Assembly (NCBI GenBank): GCA_017618495.1
Contig: JAFZUD010000147.1
Location: 1-20,538 of the forward strand
DNA: 20,538 bases
DNA from: Bacilli bacterium
GTDB taxonomy: Bacteria; Bacillota_I; Bacilli_A; RFN20; CAG-826
Direction: 5' to 3'
This document shows positions 13,157-20,538 of this stretch, in pieces. The position numbers were made by a program, and so were the translations under genes. Positions within the stretch are counted from its first letter, which is position 1. Each line of letters opens with the position of its first letter. Under the pieces are notes generated by a model. The model was given only the letters and a program-made list of their open reading frames with translations, did not search any database and was not told the DNA's origin.

Positions 13157-14296
13157 TTATGGCCTCCAGTAGTTAGAACTTTCTTTTTCAAGGGTGACAT
13201 CGTGAGGATGGCTCTCCTTGAGGGATGCTGAAGTGATGCGAAGGAACTTGGCTTCCTTCTGAAGGGTTTCGAGGTCTTTCGCACCTTCATAACCCATGCC
13301 TGAACGAAGACCTCCGAGAAGCTCGAAGATGATGTCAGAGGCGCTTCCCTTGCAAGGGACAAGGGCCTCAACGCCTTCGGCGACGAGTTTCTTATGTGGG
13401 TCTTGGAAGTAACGGTCGCTTGAGCCGTTGGCTTGCGCCATGGCGGCTAAGGAACCCATACCACGGTATTGCTTGTATTTCTTGCCATTGATGATGACGG
13501 TGTTGCCAGGGGCTTCAGAGGTAGCGCCGAAGATAGCACCGAGCATGACTGAGTCAGCTCCAGCGACGATGGCTTTGACGATATCGCCTGAGTAGCGGAT
13601 GCCGCCATCGGCGATGAGAGGGATGTTATGTTCTTTGCAGGCTTTGGCGCATTCCATGATAGCGGTGATCTGTGGGACGCCCATACCGGAGATGACACGA
13701 GTGGTGCAGATGGAGCCAGGGCCCATACCGACTTTGATGGCGTCAGCGCCATTCTCGGCAAGGCGTTTGGCACCTTCGTAGGTGGCCACGTTACCGGCAA
13801 TGATATCAATAGTTGGGAAGTTCTTCTTAAGCTCTTTTAAGGCCTCGACGACGTTCTTGCTGTTGCCATGGGCGCTATCGAGGATGAGGAAGTCGACGCC
13901 AGCTTCGGCAAGGGCTTTGGCTCTTTCGAGCTTCTCGGCTTTGATGCCAATCGATGCGCCGACAAGGAGCTTGCCATGCTTATCTAAGATGGCATTTGGA
14001 TATTCTTCTTGGGAAACAACGGTGTCCTTGACCATCTTGATCTCAGCGGCCTGGGCTTCGATGGACATGTTCTTATGGATGACACCGACGCCGCCATTCT
14101 CGGCTAAGGCGATCGCCATCTCATGTTCAGTGACGGTATCCATCGCCGCGCTCATGAGAGGGACGTTGATATTAAGGTTTCTGCTGAGACGGGTTTTGAG
14201 AGTAACCATGTCAGGTGTGATCTCGCTATACCTAGGGATGAGGAGAACATCATCGAATGTGAGGCCGAAGCCAACGATTTTGTCATCAAATTGCAT
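13157..14296 (-). CDS. guaB: IMP dehydrogenase without CBS domains
   Basis: This enzyme oxidises IMP to XMP with NAD+, the first committed step to GMP. The 379-residue protein is a single TIM barrel. The segment MSIEAQAAEIKMVKDTVV runs directly into AILDKHGKLLVGASIG, so the roughly 120-residue CBS (Bateman) pair found in most IMPDHs is absent. Catalytic motifs are present: GMGPGSICTTRV (catalytic Cys loop), ADGGIRYSGD, YRGMGSLAAM and the flap GSSDRYFQ with its Arg-Tyr. The flap and YRGMGS favour IMPDH over GMP reductase. The ATG at 14296 is chosen because AAAGGAGG lies 7-8 nt upstream on the minus strand (complement of 14305-14312); the longer frame to 14353 lacks support. CBS-less IMPDHs are known, for example in Borrelia. 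It is the first gene of the guaB-guaA operon. Confidence 0.94.
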   Translation of the reverse strand: MQFDDKIVGFGLTFDDVLLIPRYSEITPDMVTLKTRLSRNLNINVPLMSAAMDTVTEHEMAIALAENGGVGVIHKNMSIEAQAAEIKMVKDTVVSQEEYPNAILDKHGKLLVGASIGIKAEKLERAKALAEAGVDFLILDSAHGNSKNVVEALKELKKNFPTIDIIAGNVATYEGAKRLAENGADAIKVGMGPGSICTTRVISGMGVPQITAIMECAKACKEHNIPLIADGGIRYSGDIVKAIVAGADSVMLGAIFGATSEAPGNTVIINGKKYKQYRGMGSLAAMAQANGSSDRYFQDPHKKLVAEGVEALVPCKGSASDIIFELLGGLRSGMGYEGAKDLETLQKEAKFLRITSASLKESHPHDVTLEKESSNYWRP

Positions 14297-14315
14297 TAAA
14301 GACACCTCCTTTTTA

Positions 14316-14329
14316 GTTAGAAAACTAAC
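14316..14329 (-). promoter_or_regulatory. Small hairpin before the guaB ribosome site
   Basis: GTTAG-AAAA-CTAAC on the plus strand gives a perfect 5-bp stem-loop in the guaB leader, ending about 4 nt before the ribosome site. It could be an operator or RNA element. I see no purine-riboswitch core. Confidence 0.25.
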
Positions 14330-14351
14330 CAAAGTCTTTTTATTGAAAATC

Positions 14352-14357
14352 ATTATA
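14352..14357 (-). promoter_or_regulatory. -10 element of the guaB-guaA operon
   Basis: The complement reads TATAAT, about 56 bp upstream of the guaB start, giving a leader of about 50 nt. The -35 region at 17 nt spacing is weak (TACAAC on the minus strand). Confidence 0.5.
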
Positions 14358-14777
14358 TCTTCTAGGGGAGTAAGGTTGTATCCATTTTGTTATGTAAGCG
14401 GTTCCCCCTTAACTATTTGCCATCCCAAAAAGCGGAATAATAGCCAAAGAATCAGAGAAGCTCAAACGAAGATAAAGATTGGACGGATTTACATGTTTTT
14501 TACATACTGTAGCAAGAGGCGCCAAAAGTTAGGGTTTTGCCTTATTTGTAACGTTTATTTCAATTTGGTTGCATTAAAACGATTATCCTACTCACTGGCT
14601 ATCAGAAAGAGTACATTCCATCGAAAGAAACCGCTCACGAGGATTTAGGGTATTATCTCAAAACAGAATCATGAGAAAAATGGGCAAAAACAGGAGGGGT
14701 TTCTGCTACCGACTTACCGACATTTCATTTACAAATCAAAAATATGGACCAAAGCCCTTCCTGCGTGTGAACATTAA
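14358..14777. other. Intergenic region without a recognisable gene
   Basis: About 420 bp separate the divergent guaB and xylA promoters. I see no tRNA, convincing ORF with a ribosome site, strong terminator or known riboswitch core on either strand. The direct repeat ACCGACTTACCGAC lies at about 14709-14722, and TGGAC occurs at about 14745, the inverse of two GTCCA copies near the xylA promoter. The open frame through here on the plus strand is mostly antisense to guaB. Confidence 0.5.
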
Positions 14778-14806
14778 TTGCAAACGCGCATATATAGGCC
14801 TACAAT
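14778..14806 (+). promoter_or_regulatory. Promoter of the xylA operon
   Basis: TTGCAA (14778-14783) and TACAAT (14801-14806) are exactly 17 nt apart. Transcription would begin near 14813, giving a leader of about 100 nt. GTCCA occurs at 14810-14814 and 14829-14833, a 19-bp spacing that could suit the AraC-type regulator encoded in this operon; that link is inferred. Confidence 0.6.
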
Positions 14807-14857
14807 AAAGTCCATAAACATAAATAATGTCCAGTAAGGGAAAACATCTGCCCTTAA

Positions 14858-14872
14858 ATGGAAGCGCTTTCA
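14858..14872 (+). promoter_or_regulatory. cre site (catabolite-responsive element) in the xylA leader
   Basis: ATGGAAGCGCTTTCA fits the Bacillota cre consensus WTGNAARCGNWWNCA at every position and is centred about 50 nt downstream of the predicted start of transcription. CcpA bound here would act as a roadblock, repressing the operon when preferred sugars are present. CcpA itself is not in the window. Confidence 0.75.
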
Positions 14873-14911
14873 CCTTTAGAATGGACACAAACACAAGGAG
14901 TTTACCCTTTT

Positions 14912-16237
14912 ATGGAATATTTCCCATTCGTCAAAGCGGTCCAATACAAAGGACCAACCTCAACTGAACCATTCGCGTTCAAGTACTACGATGCCAACCG
15001 CATCGTCCTTGGCAAGCCAATGAAAGATTGGATGCCATTCGCCATGGCCTGGTGGCACAACCTCGGCGCTGCCGGTACCGACATGTTCGGCGGCAACACC
15101 ATGGACAAGTCCTGGGGAGTCGATAAAGAAAAAGACCCAATGGGCTACGCCAAAGCCAAAGTCGACGCCGGCTTCGAATTCATGCAGAAGATGGGCATCG
15201 AATACTACTGCTTCCACGATGTCGACCTCGTCCCAGAGTGCGACGACATCACCGTCATGTACCAGAGACTCGATGAGATCGGTGACTACCTCCTCAAGAA
15301 ACAGCAGGAGACCGGCATCAAGCTTCTTTGGTCAACCGCCAACGCATTCGGACACCGCCGTTTCATGAACGGTGCTGGTTCCAGCAACTCCGCCGAAGTC
15401 TATTGCTTCGCCGCCGCCCAGATCAAGAAAGCTCTTGAGCTCTGCGTCAAACTCGGTGGCAAAGGCTATGTCTTCTGGGGTGGACGTGAAGGCTACGAAA
15501 CCCTTCTCAACACCGACGTCAAATTCGAACAAGAAAACATCGCCAACCTTATGAGATGTGCCCGTGACTACGGCCGCAAGATCGGTTTCAAAGGCGACTT
15601 CTACATCGAACCAAAACCAAAAGAGCCAACAAAGCATCAGTATGACTTCGACGCCGCTACCGCCATCGGATTCCTCCGTCAGTACGGTCTCGACAAAGAC
15701 TTCAAGATGAACATCGAAGCCAACCACGCTACCTTAGCTGGCCACACCTTCGAACACGAACTCCGCGTCTCCGCCATGAACGGCATGCTCGGTTCCATCG
15801 ACGCCAATGAAGGCGATATGCTCCTTGGATGGGATGTCGACCGTTTCCCAGCCAACGTTTACAGTGCGACCTTCGCCATGCTCGAAGTCGTCAAAGCCGG
15901 TGGACTTACCGGTGGCTTCAACTTCGACGCCAAGACCCGCCGCGCTTCCAACACCTATGAAGATATGTTCAAGGCCTTCGTCCTTGGCATGGATACCTTC
16001 GCTTTAGGTCTCCTCAATGCCGAAGCCCTCATCAAAGATGGCCGCATCGACAAGTTCGTCGAAGGCAGATATGCTTCCTTCAAGACCGGCATCGGTGCCA
16101 AGATCCGCGACCATTCCGCTACCCTTGAAGATTTAGCTGCCCACGCTCTCGAAGCCAAGGTCTGCGAAGATCCAGGCAGTGGCGACGAGGAAGAACTCCA
16201 GGAAATCCTCAACCAGGTCATGTTCGGTAAGAAATAA
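14912..16237 (+). CDS. xylA: Xylose isomerase
   Basis: This enzyme converts D-xylose to D-xylulose. At 441 residues it matches the long (class II) bacterial type. The N-terminus EYFPFVKAVQYKGP aligns with the family start. Motifs include FHDVDL (catalytic His and Asp), VFWGGREGYETLLNTD, YIEPKPKEPTKHQYDFD (metal Glu and Lys), NIEANHATLAGHTFEHE (metal Glu and His) and DANEGDMLLGWDVDRFP (metal Asp residues). The open frame reaches ATG 14858, but that ATG is part of the cre site. The ATG at 14912 has AAGGAG at 14895-14900 and fits the family's start. The stop overlaps the xylB start by 1 nt. Codon use is strongly biased to C-ending codons, suggesting high expression. Confidence 0.96.
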   Translation: MEYFPFVKAVQYKGPTSTEPFAFKYYDANRIVLGKPMKDWMPFAMAWWHNLGAAGTDMFGGNTMDKSWGVDKEKDPMGYAKAKVDAGFEFMQKMGIEYYCFHDVDLVPECDDITVMYQRLDEIGDYLLKKQQETGIKLLWSTANAFGHRRFMNGAGSSNSAEVYCFAAAQIKKALELCVKLGGKGYVFWGGREGYETLLNTDVKFEQENIANLMRCARDYGRKIGFKGDFYIEPKPKEPTKHQYDFDAATAIGFLRQYGLDKDFKMNIEANHATLAGHTFEHELRVSAMNGMLGSIDANEGDMLLGWDVDRFPANVYSATFAMLEVVKAGGLTGGFNFDAKTRRASNTYEDMFKAFVLGMDTFALGLLNAEALIKDGRIDKFVEGRYASFKTGIGAKIRDHSATLEDLAAHALEAKVCEDPGSGDEEELQEILNQVMFGKK

Positions 16238-17700
16238 TGGACCACTACATTGGCATTGACCTCGGGACTAGCGCCCTCAAGGCCTTATTCGTCCGCGAAG
16301 ACGGAAAAATCTGTGCCAAAGCTAGTGTCCCTTATGATTGCTCCCATCCACATGAATTCTGGTCGGAGCAAGAACCTTCCCTCTGGTTCAGCGCTTGCAA
16401 GCAAGCCATCAAAGAATTAGTGCGCGTCACTGGCGAAAGTCACGTCAAAGCGATTGGTATCGCCGGTCAGATGCATGGCCTTGTCATGCTCGACGAGAAT
16501 GACAAAGTCCTTCGTCCAGCCATCCTCTGGAACGATGGAAGAAGCCAGGAAGAAACTGACTACCTCAATAACAATATCGGCAAGGCGAAATTAACCGAAT
16601 TAACCGGCAACATCGCCTTCGCCGGTTTCACCGCACCAAAGATCCTCTGGGTCAAAAAGCATGAGCCAGCAGTTTTCGCTGCCACCAAGAAGATCATGCT
16701 TCCAAAGGACTATCTTAACTACATGCTCAGTGGCAAATTCGTCACTGACTATAGCGATGCCAGCGGCTTCTTGCTCTTAGACGTCAAGAACCGCAAATAC
16801 TCTAAAGAAATGCTCGACATCTGCGGCATTACCGAAGAGATGATGCCAGAGCTCCACGAGTCTAGCGACGTCATCGGCACCCTCAAAGAAGAATTCGCCA
16901 AAGAGTTCGGAATCGAAGGTGAGTGCAAGATCGTTGCTGGCGCTGGGGACAACGCTGGCTCCGCCATTGGCACCGGAACCATCGGCGAAGGAAGATGCAA
17001 CATCTCCCTTGGCACCTCCGGAACCATCTTCATCTCCTCCTCCCATTTCTGCCCAGACGTCAAGAACGCCCTTCACTCATTCTGCGATGCCGCAGGTGCC
17101 TACCATCTTCTTGGCTGCACCCTCAGCGCCGCAAGTGCCCGTAAGTGGTGGTTAGAGCAGATCAGAGAAACCGAAGACTTCGCCAAAGACGAGATCGATG
17201 TCAAAGGCGCGAAGGAGAGCAATGTCTTCTTCATGCCATACCTCGCCGGCGAACGTTCCCCATATAACGATGTCAAAGTGAGAGCCGCTTTCCTTGGCTT
17301 AGACTCCACGACCACCAAGGCCGATATGTCTAGAGCCGTCATGGAAGGCGTCGCCTTCTCCCTCAAGGATTGCCTTGACGCCGCCAAAGAAGACGGCGCT
17401 TGCCCACAGATGGCCACCATCTCTGGCGGAGGCTTCCGTAGTGAGGAGTGGTGCCAGATCTTCGCTGACATCTTCGAAATCCAGCTTTCCAAGCTCGACG
17501 GCAACGAAGGACCATCCTTCGGCGGCGCCATCCTTGGCATGGTTGGAGATGGAAAATACGAGTCTTGCGCCCAAGCGGCCGCCAAGATCATCAAGAAAGC
17601 GAAAGTCTACTTCCCTAACGAAGCGAAGTTCGCTTACTACCGCGCCAAACACGCCAAATACAAGAGCATCTATCCTCTTATCAAACAGATAGAAGATTAA
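16237..17700 (+). CDS. xylB: Xylulokinase
   Basis: This FGGY-family kinase phosphorylates D-xylulose to xylulose-5-P, which enters the pentose phosphate or phosphoketolase route. It has 487 residues, the usual length. Motifs are IGIDLGTSALKALF (phosphate loop with Asp8), GIAGQMHGLVMLD (substrate loop typical of xylulokinase), ILWNDGRSQEE, AGAGDNAGSAIGTG (catalytic Asp238), CNISLGTSGTIF and ISGGGFRSEEWCQIFADIF (ATP site). It begins within the xylA stop (TAATG), with only a weak ribosome site, so translation is probably coupled. The araC-type gene follows 15 nt later. Confidence 0.95.
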   Translation: MDHYIGIDLGTSALKALFVREDGKICAKASVPYDCSHPHEFWSEQEPSLWFSACKQAIKELVRVTGESHVKAIGIAGQMHGLVMLDENDKVLRPAILWNDGRSQEETDYLNNNIGKAKLTELTGNIAFAGFTAPKILWVKKHEPAVFAATKKIMLPKDYLNYMLSGKFVTDYSDASGFLLLDVKNRKYSKEMLDICGITEEMMPELHESSDVIGTLKEEFAKEFGIEGECKIVAGAGDNAGSAIGTGTIGEGRCNISLGTSGTIFISSSHFCPDVKNALHSFCDAAGAYHLLGCTLSAASARKWWLEQIRETEDFAKDEIDVKGAKESNVFFMPYLAGERSPYNDVKVRAAFLGLDSTTTKADMSRAVMEGVAFSLKDCLDAAKEDGACPQMATISGGGFRSEEWCQIFADIFEIQLSKLDGNEGPSFGGAILGMVGDGKYESCAQAAAKIIKKAKVYFPNEAKFAYYRAKHAKYKSIYPLIKQIED

Positions 17701-17715
17701 AGGAGTCTATCATCG

Positions 17716-18504
17716 ATGTCAGAGAAGACGGTCTCGTTTGAGGAGGGTCGTTCCAACAGGGTGAACTACCTCTATCATCAAGACGACGTGAATCTTACGT
17801 TTTCCGCCCATTTTCATGACAGCTTTGAGTTCCTTTATTGCTACGAAGGACTGTTAAAAGTCTCGATCGACAAGAATGATTTCACACTTCACGCAGGTGA
17901 GGCTGCCCTCATCCTTCCGAATCAGATCCATCTCTACGAGACCGTCGGTTCTTCGAAAAGCTACCTCTGCATTTTCTCTCCTGACCACGTCGATGCGTTT
18001 TACCCATCGACGGTCAAGGAGTGTGCAGTCAACCCTGTCTTCAAATTCGACAAATACCTGAATCTTATAGAGGACATAAAGCACTCCGGCGACCCTTATC
18101 TTATCCGCAGTGCTTTTTATTTCATCGCGAGCATCTATAACAAGCTCCCGAAGATGCCAAGGGAAAAGAAGTTCACCACCCTCGTTGGGCAGGTTCTCTC
18201 CTATGTTGAGGAGAACTACAAGAGCAACATCTCCCTTGATGACTTCTCGAAGAAAGTCGGCTATGACTACCATTACCTTTCTAACGTGGTCAACGACGGC
18301 TTAAAGGAGAACTTCAGAAGCTACCTCAACCGTTTCAGGGTCCAAAAGGCCATCGAACTCCTCAAGAGGGAAGATGTCCAAATCCAAGAAGTGGCGGAGG
18401 AAGTCGGTTACGACTCGCTTCGCACTTTCAACCGCAATTTTTTGAAAATTATCGGTAAAACCCCAAGGGATTACCGTGAGGAAATACTGGAGGAGAACAA
18501 ATGA
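17716..18504 (+). CDS. AraC-family transcriptional regulator of the xylose operon
   Basis: This 262-residue protein has an N-terminal cupin-like sensing domain (about 8-120, with HFHDSFEFLYCYEG and HAGEAALILPNQIH typical of sugar-binding AraC regulators) and a C-terminal double helix-turn-helix (about 163-258: ISLDDFSKKVGYDYHYLSNVV and IQEVAEEVGYDSLRTFNRNF..GKTPRDYR). It probably activates the operon in response to xylose, a xyloside or arabinoside, rather than the XylR repressor common in Bacilli. The start has AAAGGAG 10 nt upstream. Its stop overlaps the GH43 start (ATGA), so the two are translated together. Confidence 0.88.
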   Translation: MSEKTVSFEEGRSNRVNYLYHQDDVNLTFSAHFHDSFEFLYCYEGLLKVSIDKNDFTLHAGEAALILPNQIHLYETVGSSKSYLCIFSPDHVDAFYPSTVKECAVNPVFKFDKYLNLIEDIKHSGDPYLIRSAFYFIASIYNKLPKMPREKKFTTLVGQVLSYVEENYKSNISLDDFSKKVGYDYHYLSNVVNDGLKENFRSYLNRFRVQKAIELLKREDVQIQEVAEEVGYDSLRTFNRNFLKIIGKTPRDYREEILEENK

Positions 18505-19919
18505 AACAGCAAGTATTCAATCCTTATTTGCCATTAGATGAATACGTCCCTGATGCCGAACCTCATATCTTCGGCGACAGAGTCTACATCTATGGTTCAC
18601 ACGATCGCTTCAACGGCCACGATTTCTGCGTCTTAGATCACATCACCTATAGCGCCCCAATCGATGACCTCAGCGACTGGCGTTATGAAGGCGTCATCTT
18701 CAAGAGAAGCGATGACCCACATAACGGCAAGAAGGGCAGAAGCCCTCTCTATGCCCCAGATGCCATCCAGGGCCCAGATGGAAAGTACTATCTCTACTAC
18801 TTCGCCGCTTACCACAATGAGATCGGCGTCGCCGTCTGCGATACCCCATGCGGACAGTTCAAGCCAATCGGCTACGTTCACCACGCCGATGGCACCCATT
18901 TAGGCAGAAAGAAAGGCGATGGCTTCGCCTTTGACCCAGGCGTCTATGTCGAAGGCAATGACGTCTATCTCTACACCGGCTTCGGACCAGTCCATTACCC
19001 ACTCACCATGGGCAAGCAGTCCAAAGAAGGCGCGACTTGCTGCAAGCTCGACAAAGACATGATGACCATCATCGGCGAGCCAAAGATCATCTGCAAGGTC
19101 AAGAGAAACTCTAAAGGCACCGAATGGGAAGGCCACGAATTCTTCGAGGCTTCCTCCATGAGAAAGATCGGTGACAAATATTACTTCATCTATTCTTCCT
19201 TCCTCGGACACGAGCTCTGCTACGCGATCTCCGACAAACCAGACGGTGAGTTCCACTTCGGCGGCACCATCATCTCGATCGGTGACGTTGGCCTTGGCAA
19301 TCACAAAGATCCAAAGACCGCGAGCAACTTCACCGGCAACACCCACGGTTCCATCCTCACCATCGGTGACAAGCACTATATCTTCTATCACCGCCAGACC
19401 AACAGAGATTGCTTCTCCCGTCAGGCCTGCGCCGAAGAGATCAAGATCGAAAAAGACGGTTCCATCAAACAGGTTGAGGTCACTTCCTGTGGCTTAAACG
19501 GTGGACCTCTCAAAGCCGAAGGTTCCTACCCAGCCTACATCGCTTGCAACCTCACCTCTCCAAAAGGCAACTGCTTCATGAGCCCATTCAAATGCTTAGG
19601 CAAGCCATACTTCACCCAGAGCAAGGACGAGAAGCCAGTTCCATATATCGCCAATGTCTATAACGGCGTCAAAGCCGGATGGAAATACTTCGACTTCAAG
19701 AATGAGAAAGTCGATTTCTCCATCACCTTAAAAGGCAAAGTCGACGGCTATTTCAAAGTCATCATCGATGACAAAGAGGTTGGCAAAGTCGAGGTCAAGC
19801 CTTCTAAGGAACTCGCCACCTTCAAGACCGAGATCAAAGTCGAGAAGGGCAAACACGCTTTATTCTTAGAGTATGTCGGCAAAGGCAAGTGCCAATTACA
19901 CACCATCGCCTTCAACTAA
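18501..19919 (+). CDS. Glycoside hydrolase family 43, probable beta-xylosidase/alpha-L-arabinofuranosidase
   Basis: This 472-residue protein is a five-bladed beta-propeller GH43 enzyme. The expected acidic triad is visible: the base Asp in YVPDAEPHIFGD (Asp18), the pKa-modulating Asp in LYAPDAIQGPDGKYYLYY, and the acid Glu in EWEGHEFFEASSMRKIGDKYY. Residues from about 345 form a beta-rich tail (DFKNEKVDFSITLKG...GKHALFLEY) resembling a CBM6-type module. There is no signal peptide, so it acts in the cytoplasm on imported xylo- or arabinoxylo-oligosaccharides and feeds XylA and XylB. The ribosome site GGAGGAG lies 6 nt before the ATG, and the start overlaps the araC stop. Exact specificity cannot be read from sequence. 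It is the last gene of the operon. Confidence 0.88.
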   Translation: MKQQVFNPYLPLDEYVPDAEPHIFGDRVYIYGSHDRFNGHDFCVLDHITYSAPIDDLSDWRYEGVIFKRSDDPHNGKKGRSPLYAPDAIQGPDGKYYLYYFAAYHNEIGVAVCDTPCGQFKPIGYVHHADGTHLGRKKGDGFAFDPGVYVEGNDVYLYTGFGPVHYPLTMGKQSKEGATCCKLDKDMMTIIGEPKIICKVKRNSKGTEWEGHEFFEASSMRKIGDKYYFIYSSFLGHELCYAISDKPDGEFHFGGTIISIGDVGLGNHKDPKTASNFTGNTHGSILTIGDKHYIFYHRQTNRDCFSRQACAEEIKIEKDGSIKQVEVTSCGLNGGPLKAEGSYPAYIACNLTSPKGNCFMSPFKCLGKPYFTQSKDEKPVPYIANVYNGVKAGWKYFDFKNEKVDFSITLKGKVDGYFKVIIDDKEVGKVEVKPSKELATFKTEIKVEKGKHALFLEYVGKGKCQLHTIAFN

Positions 19920-19937
19920 GCGAGAACTCTTAAAATT

Positions 19938-19964
19938 AAGACCCTGTTTATCAGGGTCTTTTTT
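19938..19964 (+). terminator. Terminator of the xyl operon
   Basis: AAGACCCTG (19938-19946) pairs perfectly with CAGGGTCTT (19952-19960) across TTTAT, followed by a run of T. Confidence 0.93.
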
Positions 19965-19982
19965 CTTTACCTTTCATTTTTC

Positions 19983-20010
19983 TTGTTTAATATGTCGGAT
20001 ACGATATAAT
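19983..20010 (+). promoter_or_regulatory. Promoter of the marR-gpx operon
   Basis: TTGTTT (19983-19988) and TATAAT (20005-20010) are 16 nt apart. A start 7 nt after the -10 would be the A of the ATG at 20017, so the message is probably leaderless. ATATGTCGGATACGATAT (19990-20007) is an imperfect dyad overlapping the promoter and could be the regulator's own operator. Confidence 0.6.
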
Positions 20011-20016
20011 TAAGGC

Positions 20017-20451
20017 ATGGAAAAGAATTTCGAATCCTTATATCTCAAAAACCAGGTCTGCTTCCCAACATACGCGGTGGCGAATAAGATACTTCGCCGC
20101 TACCAGCCTCTTCTTAAGGAACTAGATCTCACTTACACCCAGTACATCACGATGATGGTTCTTTGGGAGAAGAGGAAGGTTAACGAGAAAGACTTAGTGG
20201 AGGCTCTCTATCTCAAAGCCAACACCTTAACCGATCTCTTAAAGAAGCTTGAGGCTAAAGGATACGCTACGATTTCCAAAGACAAAGAAGATAAAAGGAA
20301 CATCATCATCTCTCTTACCGACAAAGGCTTAGGCCTGAGAGAGAAAGCAGTGGATATCCCTTCCTGTATCTACGAGGATCATTGGCTCACTGATGAGGAA
20401 TTCGTGGTCTTCAAGAAACTGCTTGAGAAGATGCTAAAAGGAAACTGGTAA
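20017..20451 (+). CDS. MarR-family regulator, OhrR-like peroxide sensor
   Basis: This 144-residue protein has the winged-helix MarR fold: LTYTQYITMMVLWE, the recognition region LYLKANTLTDLLKKLEAKG and the wing DKEDKRNIIISLTDKG. The N-terminal KNQVCFPTYA places a Cys at residue 15, the same context and number as the redox-sensing Cys of OhrR, which is oxidised by organic hydroperoxides and then leaves DNA. A single sensing Cys suggests the one-Cys type; the second Cys (about 116) is not in the usual partner place. It lies 15 nt upstream of a glutathione peroxidase-like gene, which fits. Named from the Cys15 context and neighbour; other MarR roles are possible. Confidence 0.85.
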   Translation: MEKNFESLYLKNQVCFPTYAVANKILRRYQPLLKELDLTYTQYITMMVLWEKRKVNEKDLVEALYLKANTLTDLLKKLEAKGYATISKDKEDKRNIIISLTDKGLGLREKAVDIPSCIYEDHWLTDEEFVVFKKLLEKMLKGNW

Positions 20452-20466
20452 ACAAAGGAGAAACAT

Positions 20467-20538
20467 ATGGAATACTATTTCTACGATATTAATGTAACGC
20501 GCGCTGATGGAAGCGAGCTCTCACTCAGCGAATACAAA
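20467..20538 (+). CDS. Start of a glutathione peroxidase-like gene, cut by the window end
   Basis: The first 24 codons read through YYFYDINVTRADGSELSLSEYK, matching the N-terminus of bacterial glutathione peroxidases (FYD..V....G.E.SLS.YK, normally followed by GKVLLIVN). These are thiol peroxidases that reduce organic hydroperoxides, usually with thioredoxin in bacteria. AAAGGAG (20454-20460) lies 6 nt before the ATG. The catalytic Cys and the rest lie beyond the window. It is presumably regulated by the OhrR-like gene just upstream. Confidence 0.75.
   Translation, partial: MEYYFYDINVTRADGSELSLSEYK

Noticed and set aside
14297..14440. Purine riboswitch upstream of guaB
   Set aside because: The leader predicted from the TATAAT at 14352-14357 is only about 50 nt, and no purine-aptamer core was found on the minus strand.
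9361..14644. AGAAACCGCTCA found at both about 9362 and 14626
   Set aside because: A few shared 12-mers are expected by chance in 20 kb; flanking sequence does not align well.
13782..14648. Long plus-strand open frame of 288 codons
   Set aside because: It is antisense to guaB over most of its length, has no ribosome site or recognisable domain, and guaB is certain.
14858..14911. 18-residue N-terminal extension of XylA
   Set aside because: The ATG at 14858 is part of a consensus cre site; the family's N-terminus and the AAGGAG site support the ATG at 14912.
1..20538. CRISPR array, tRNA or rRNA genes, UGA-as-tryptophan code
   Set aside because: No regularly spaced repeats or RNA-gene cores were seen; Trp is read from TGG, and TGA ends brnT and the AraC gene.

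Overview
The window looks like a chromosomal segment of a low-to-moderate GC Bacillota (Firmicutes), probably an uncultured gut-type Bacilli or Erysipelotrichia-like lineage. The reasons are strong AGGAGG-type ribosome sites, lipoprotein signal peptides, a CcpA-type cre site, short intergenic gaps, many U-tailed terminator hairpins, and fermentative gene content. TGA is used as a stop (brnT, the AraC gene), so the code is the standard bacterial one. The taxonomic guess rests on protein character only.

Layout. 1-1165: 3' part of a CpsB/YwqE-type PHP phosphatase, then a small lipoprotein. 1326-4392: an amino-sugar operon with an XRE helix-turn-helix fused to a GlmM-like phosphoglucosamine mutase, a GlmU acetyltransferase-like hexapeptide protein and NagB. 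4415-5794: gdhA. 5795-7790: two compact modules in the same direction, brnT-brnA and a coiled-coil ORF plus nucleotidyltransferase. Each is preceded by a copy of a 51-nt direct repeat and followed by a nearly identical terminator. 7797-9323: two tandem paralogous lipoproteins on the minus strand. 9592-10821: a class I/II aminotransferase. 10875-11872: a lipoprotein gene bracketed by two copies of the guaA 3' end. 11836-14296: guaB-guaA on the minus strand. 14778-19960: xylA-xylB-araC-GH43. 20017-end: an OhrR-like MarR regulator and the start of a glutathione peroxidase gene.

How the genes work together. The amino-sugar operon links fructose-6-P/glucosamine-6-P interconversion with hexosamine phosphate mutation and N-acetylation, and the HTH fused to the mutase suggests that enzyme is also a regulator. 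The xyl operon takes a xylose- or arabinose-containing glycoside to xylulose-5-P inside the cell (GH43, XylA, XylB), with an AraC-type regulator and a cre site in the leader. No transporter is present. guaB-guaA makes GMP from IMP, but both enzymes are reduced: IMPDH lacks its CBS pair, and the GMP synthase has a shortened amidotransferase domain without the catalytic Cys or His/Glu, which suggests use of free ammonia or a separate glutaminase.

Most notable region. The guaA 3' end occurs twice, 961 bp apart, around a foreign-looking lipoprotein gene. The five differences between the copies are all silent third-position changes. This is the footprint expected of integration at guaA. The outward arm of the distal copy resembles the 51-nt repeats beside the two toxin-antitoxin-like modules. 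I infer a family of small integrase-less cassettes that share one recombination-site type.
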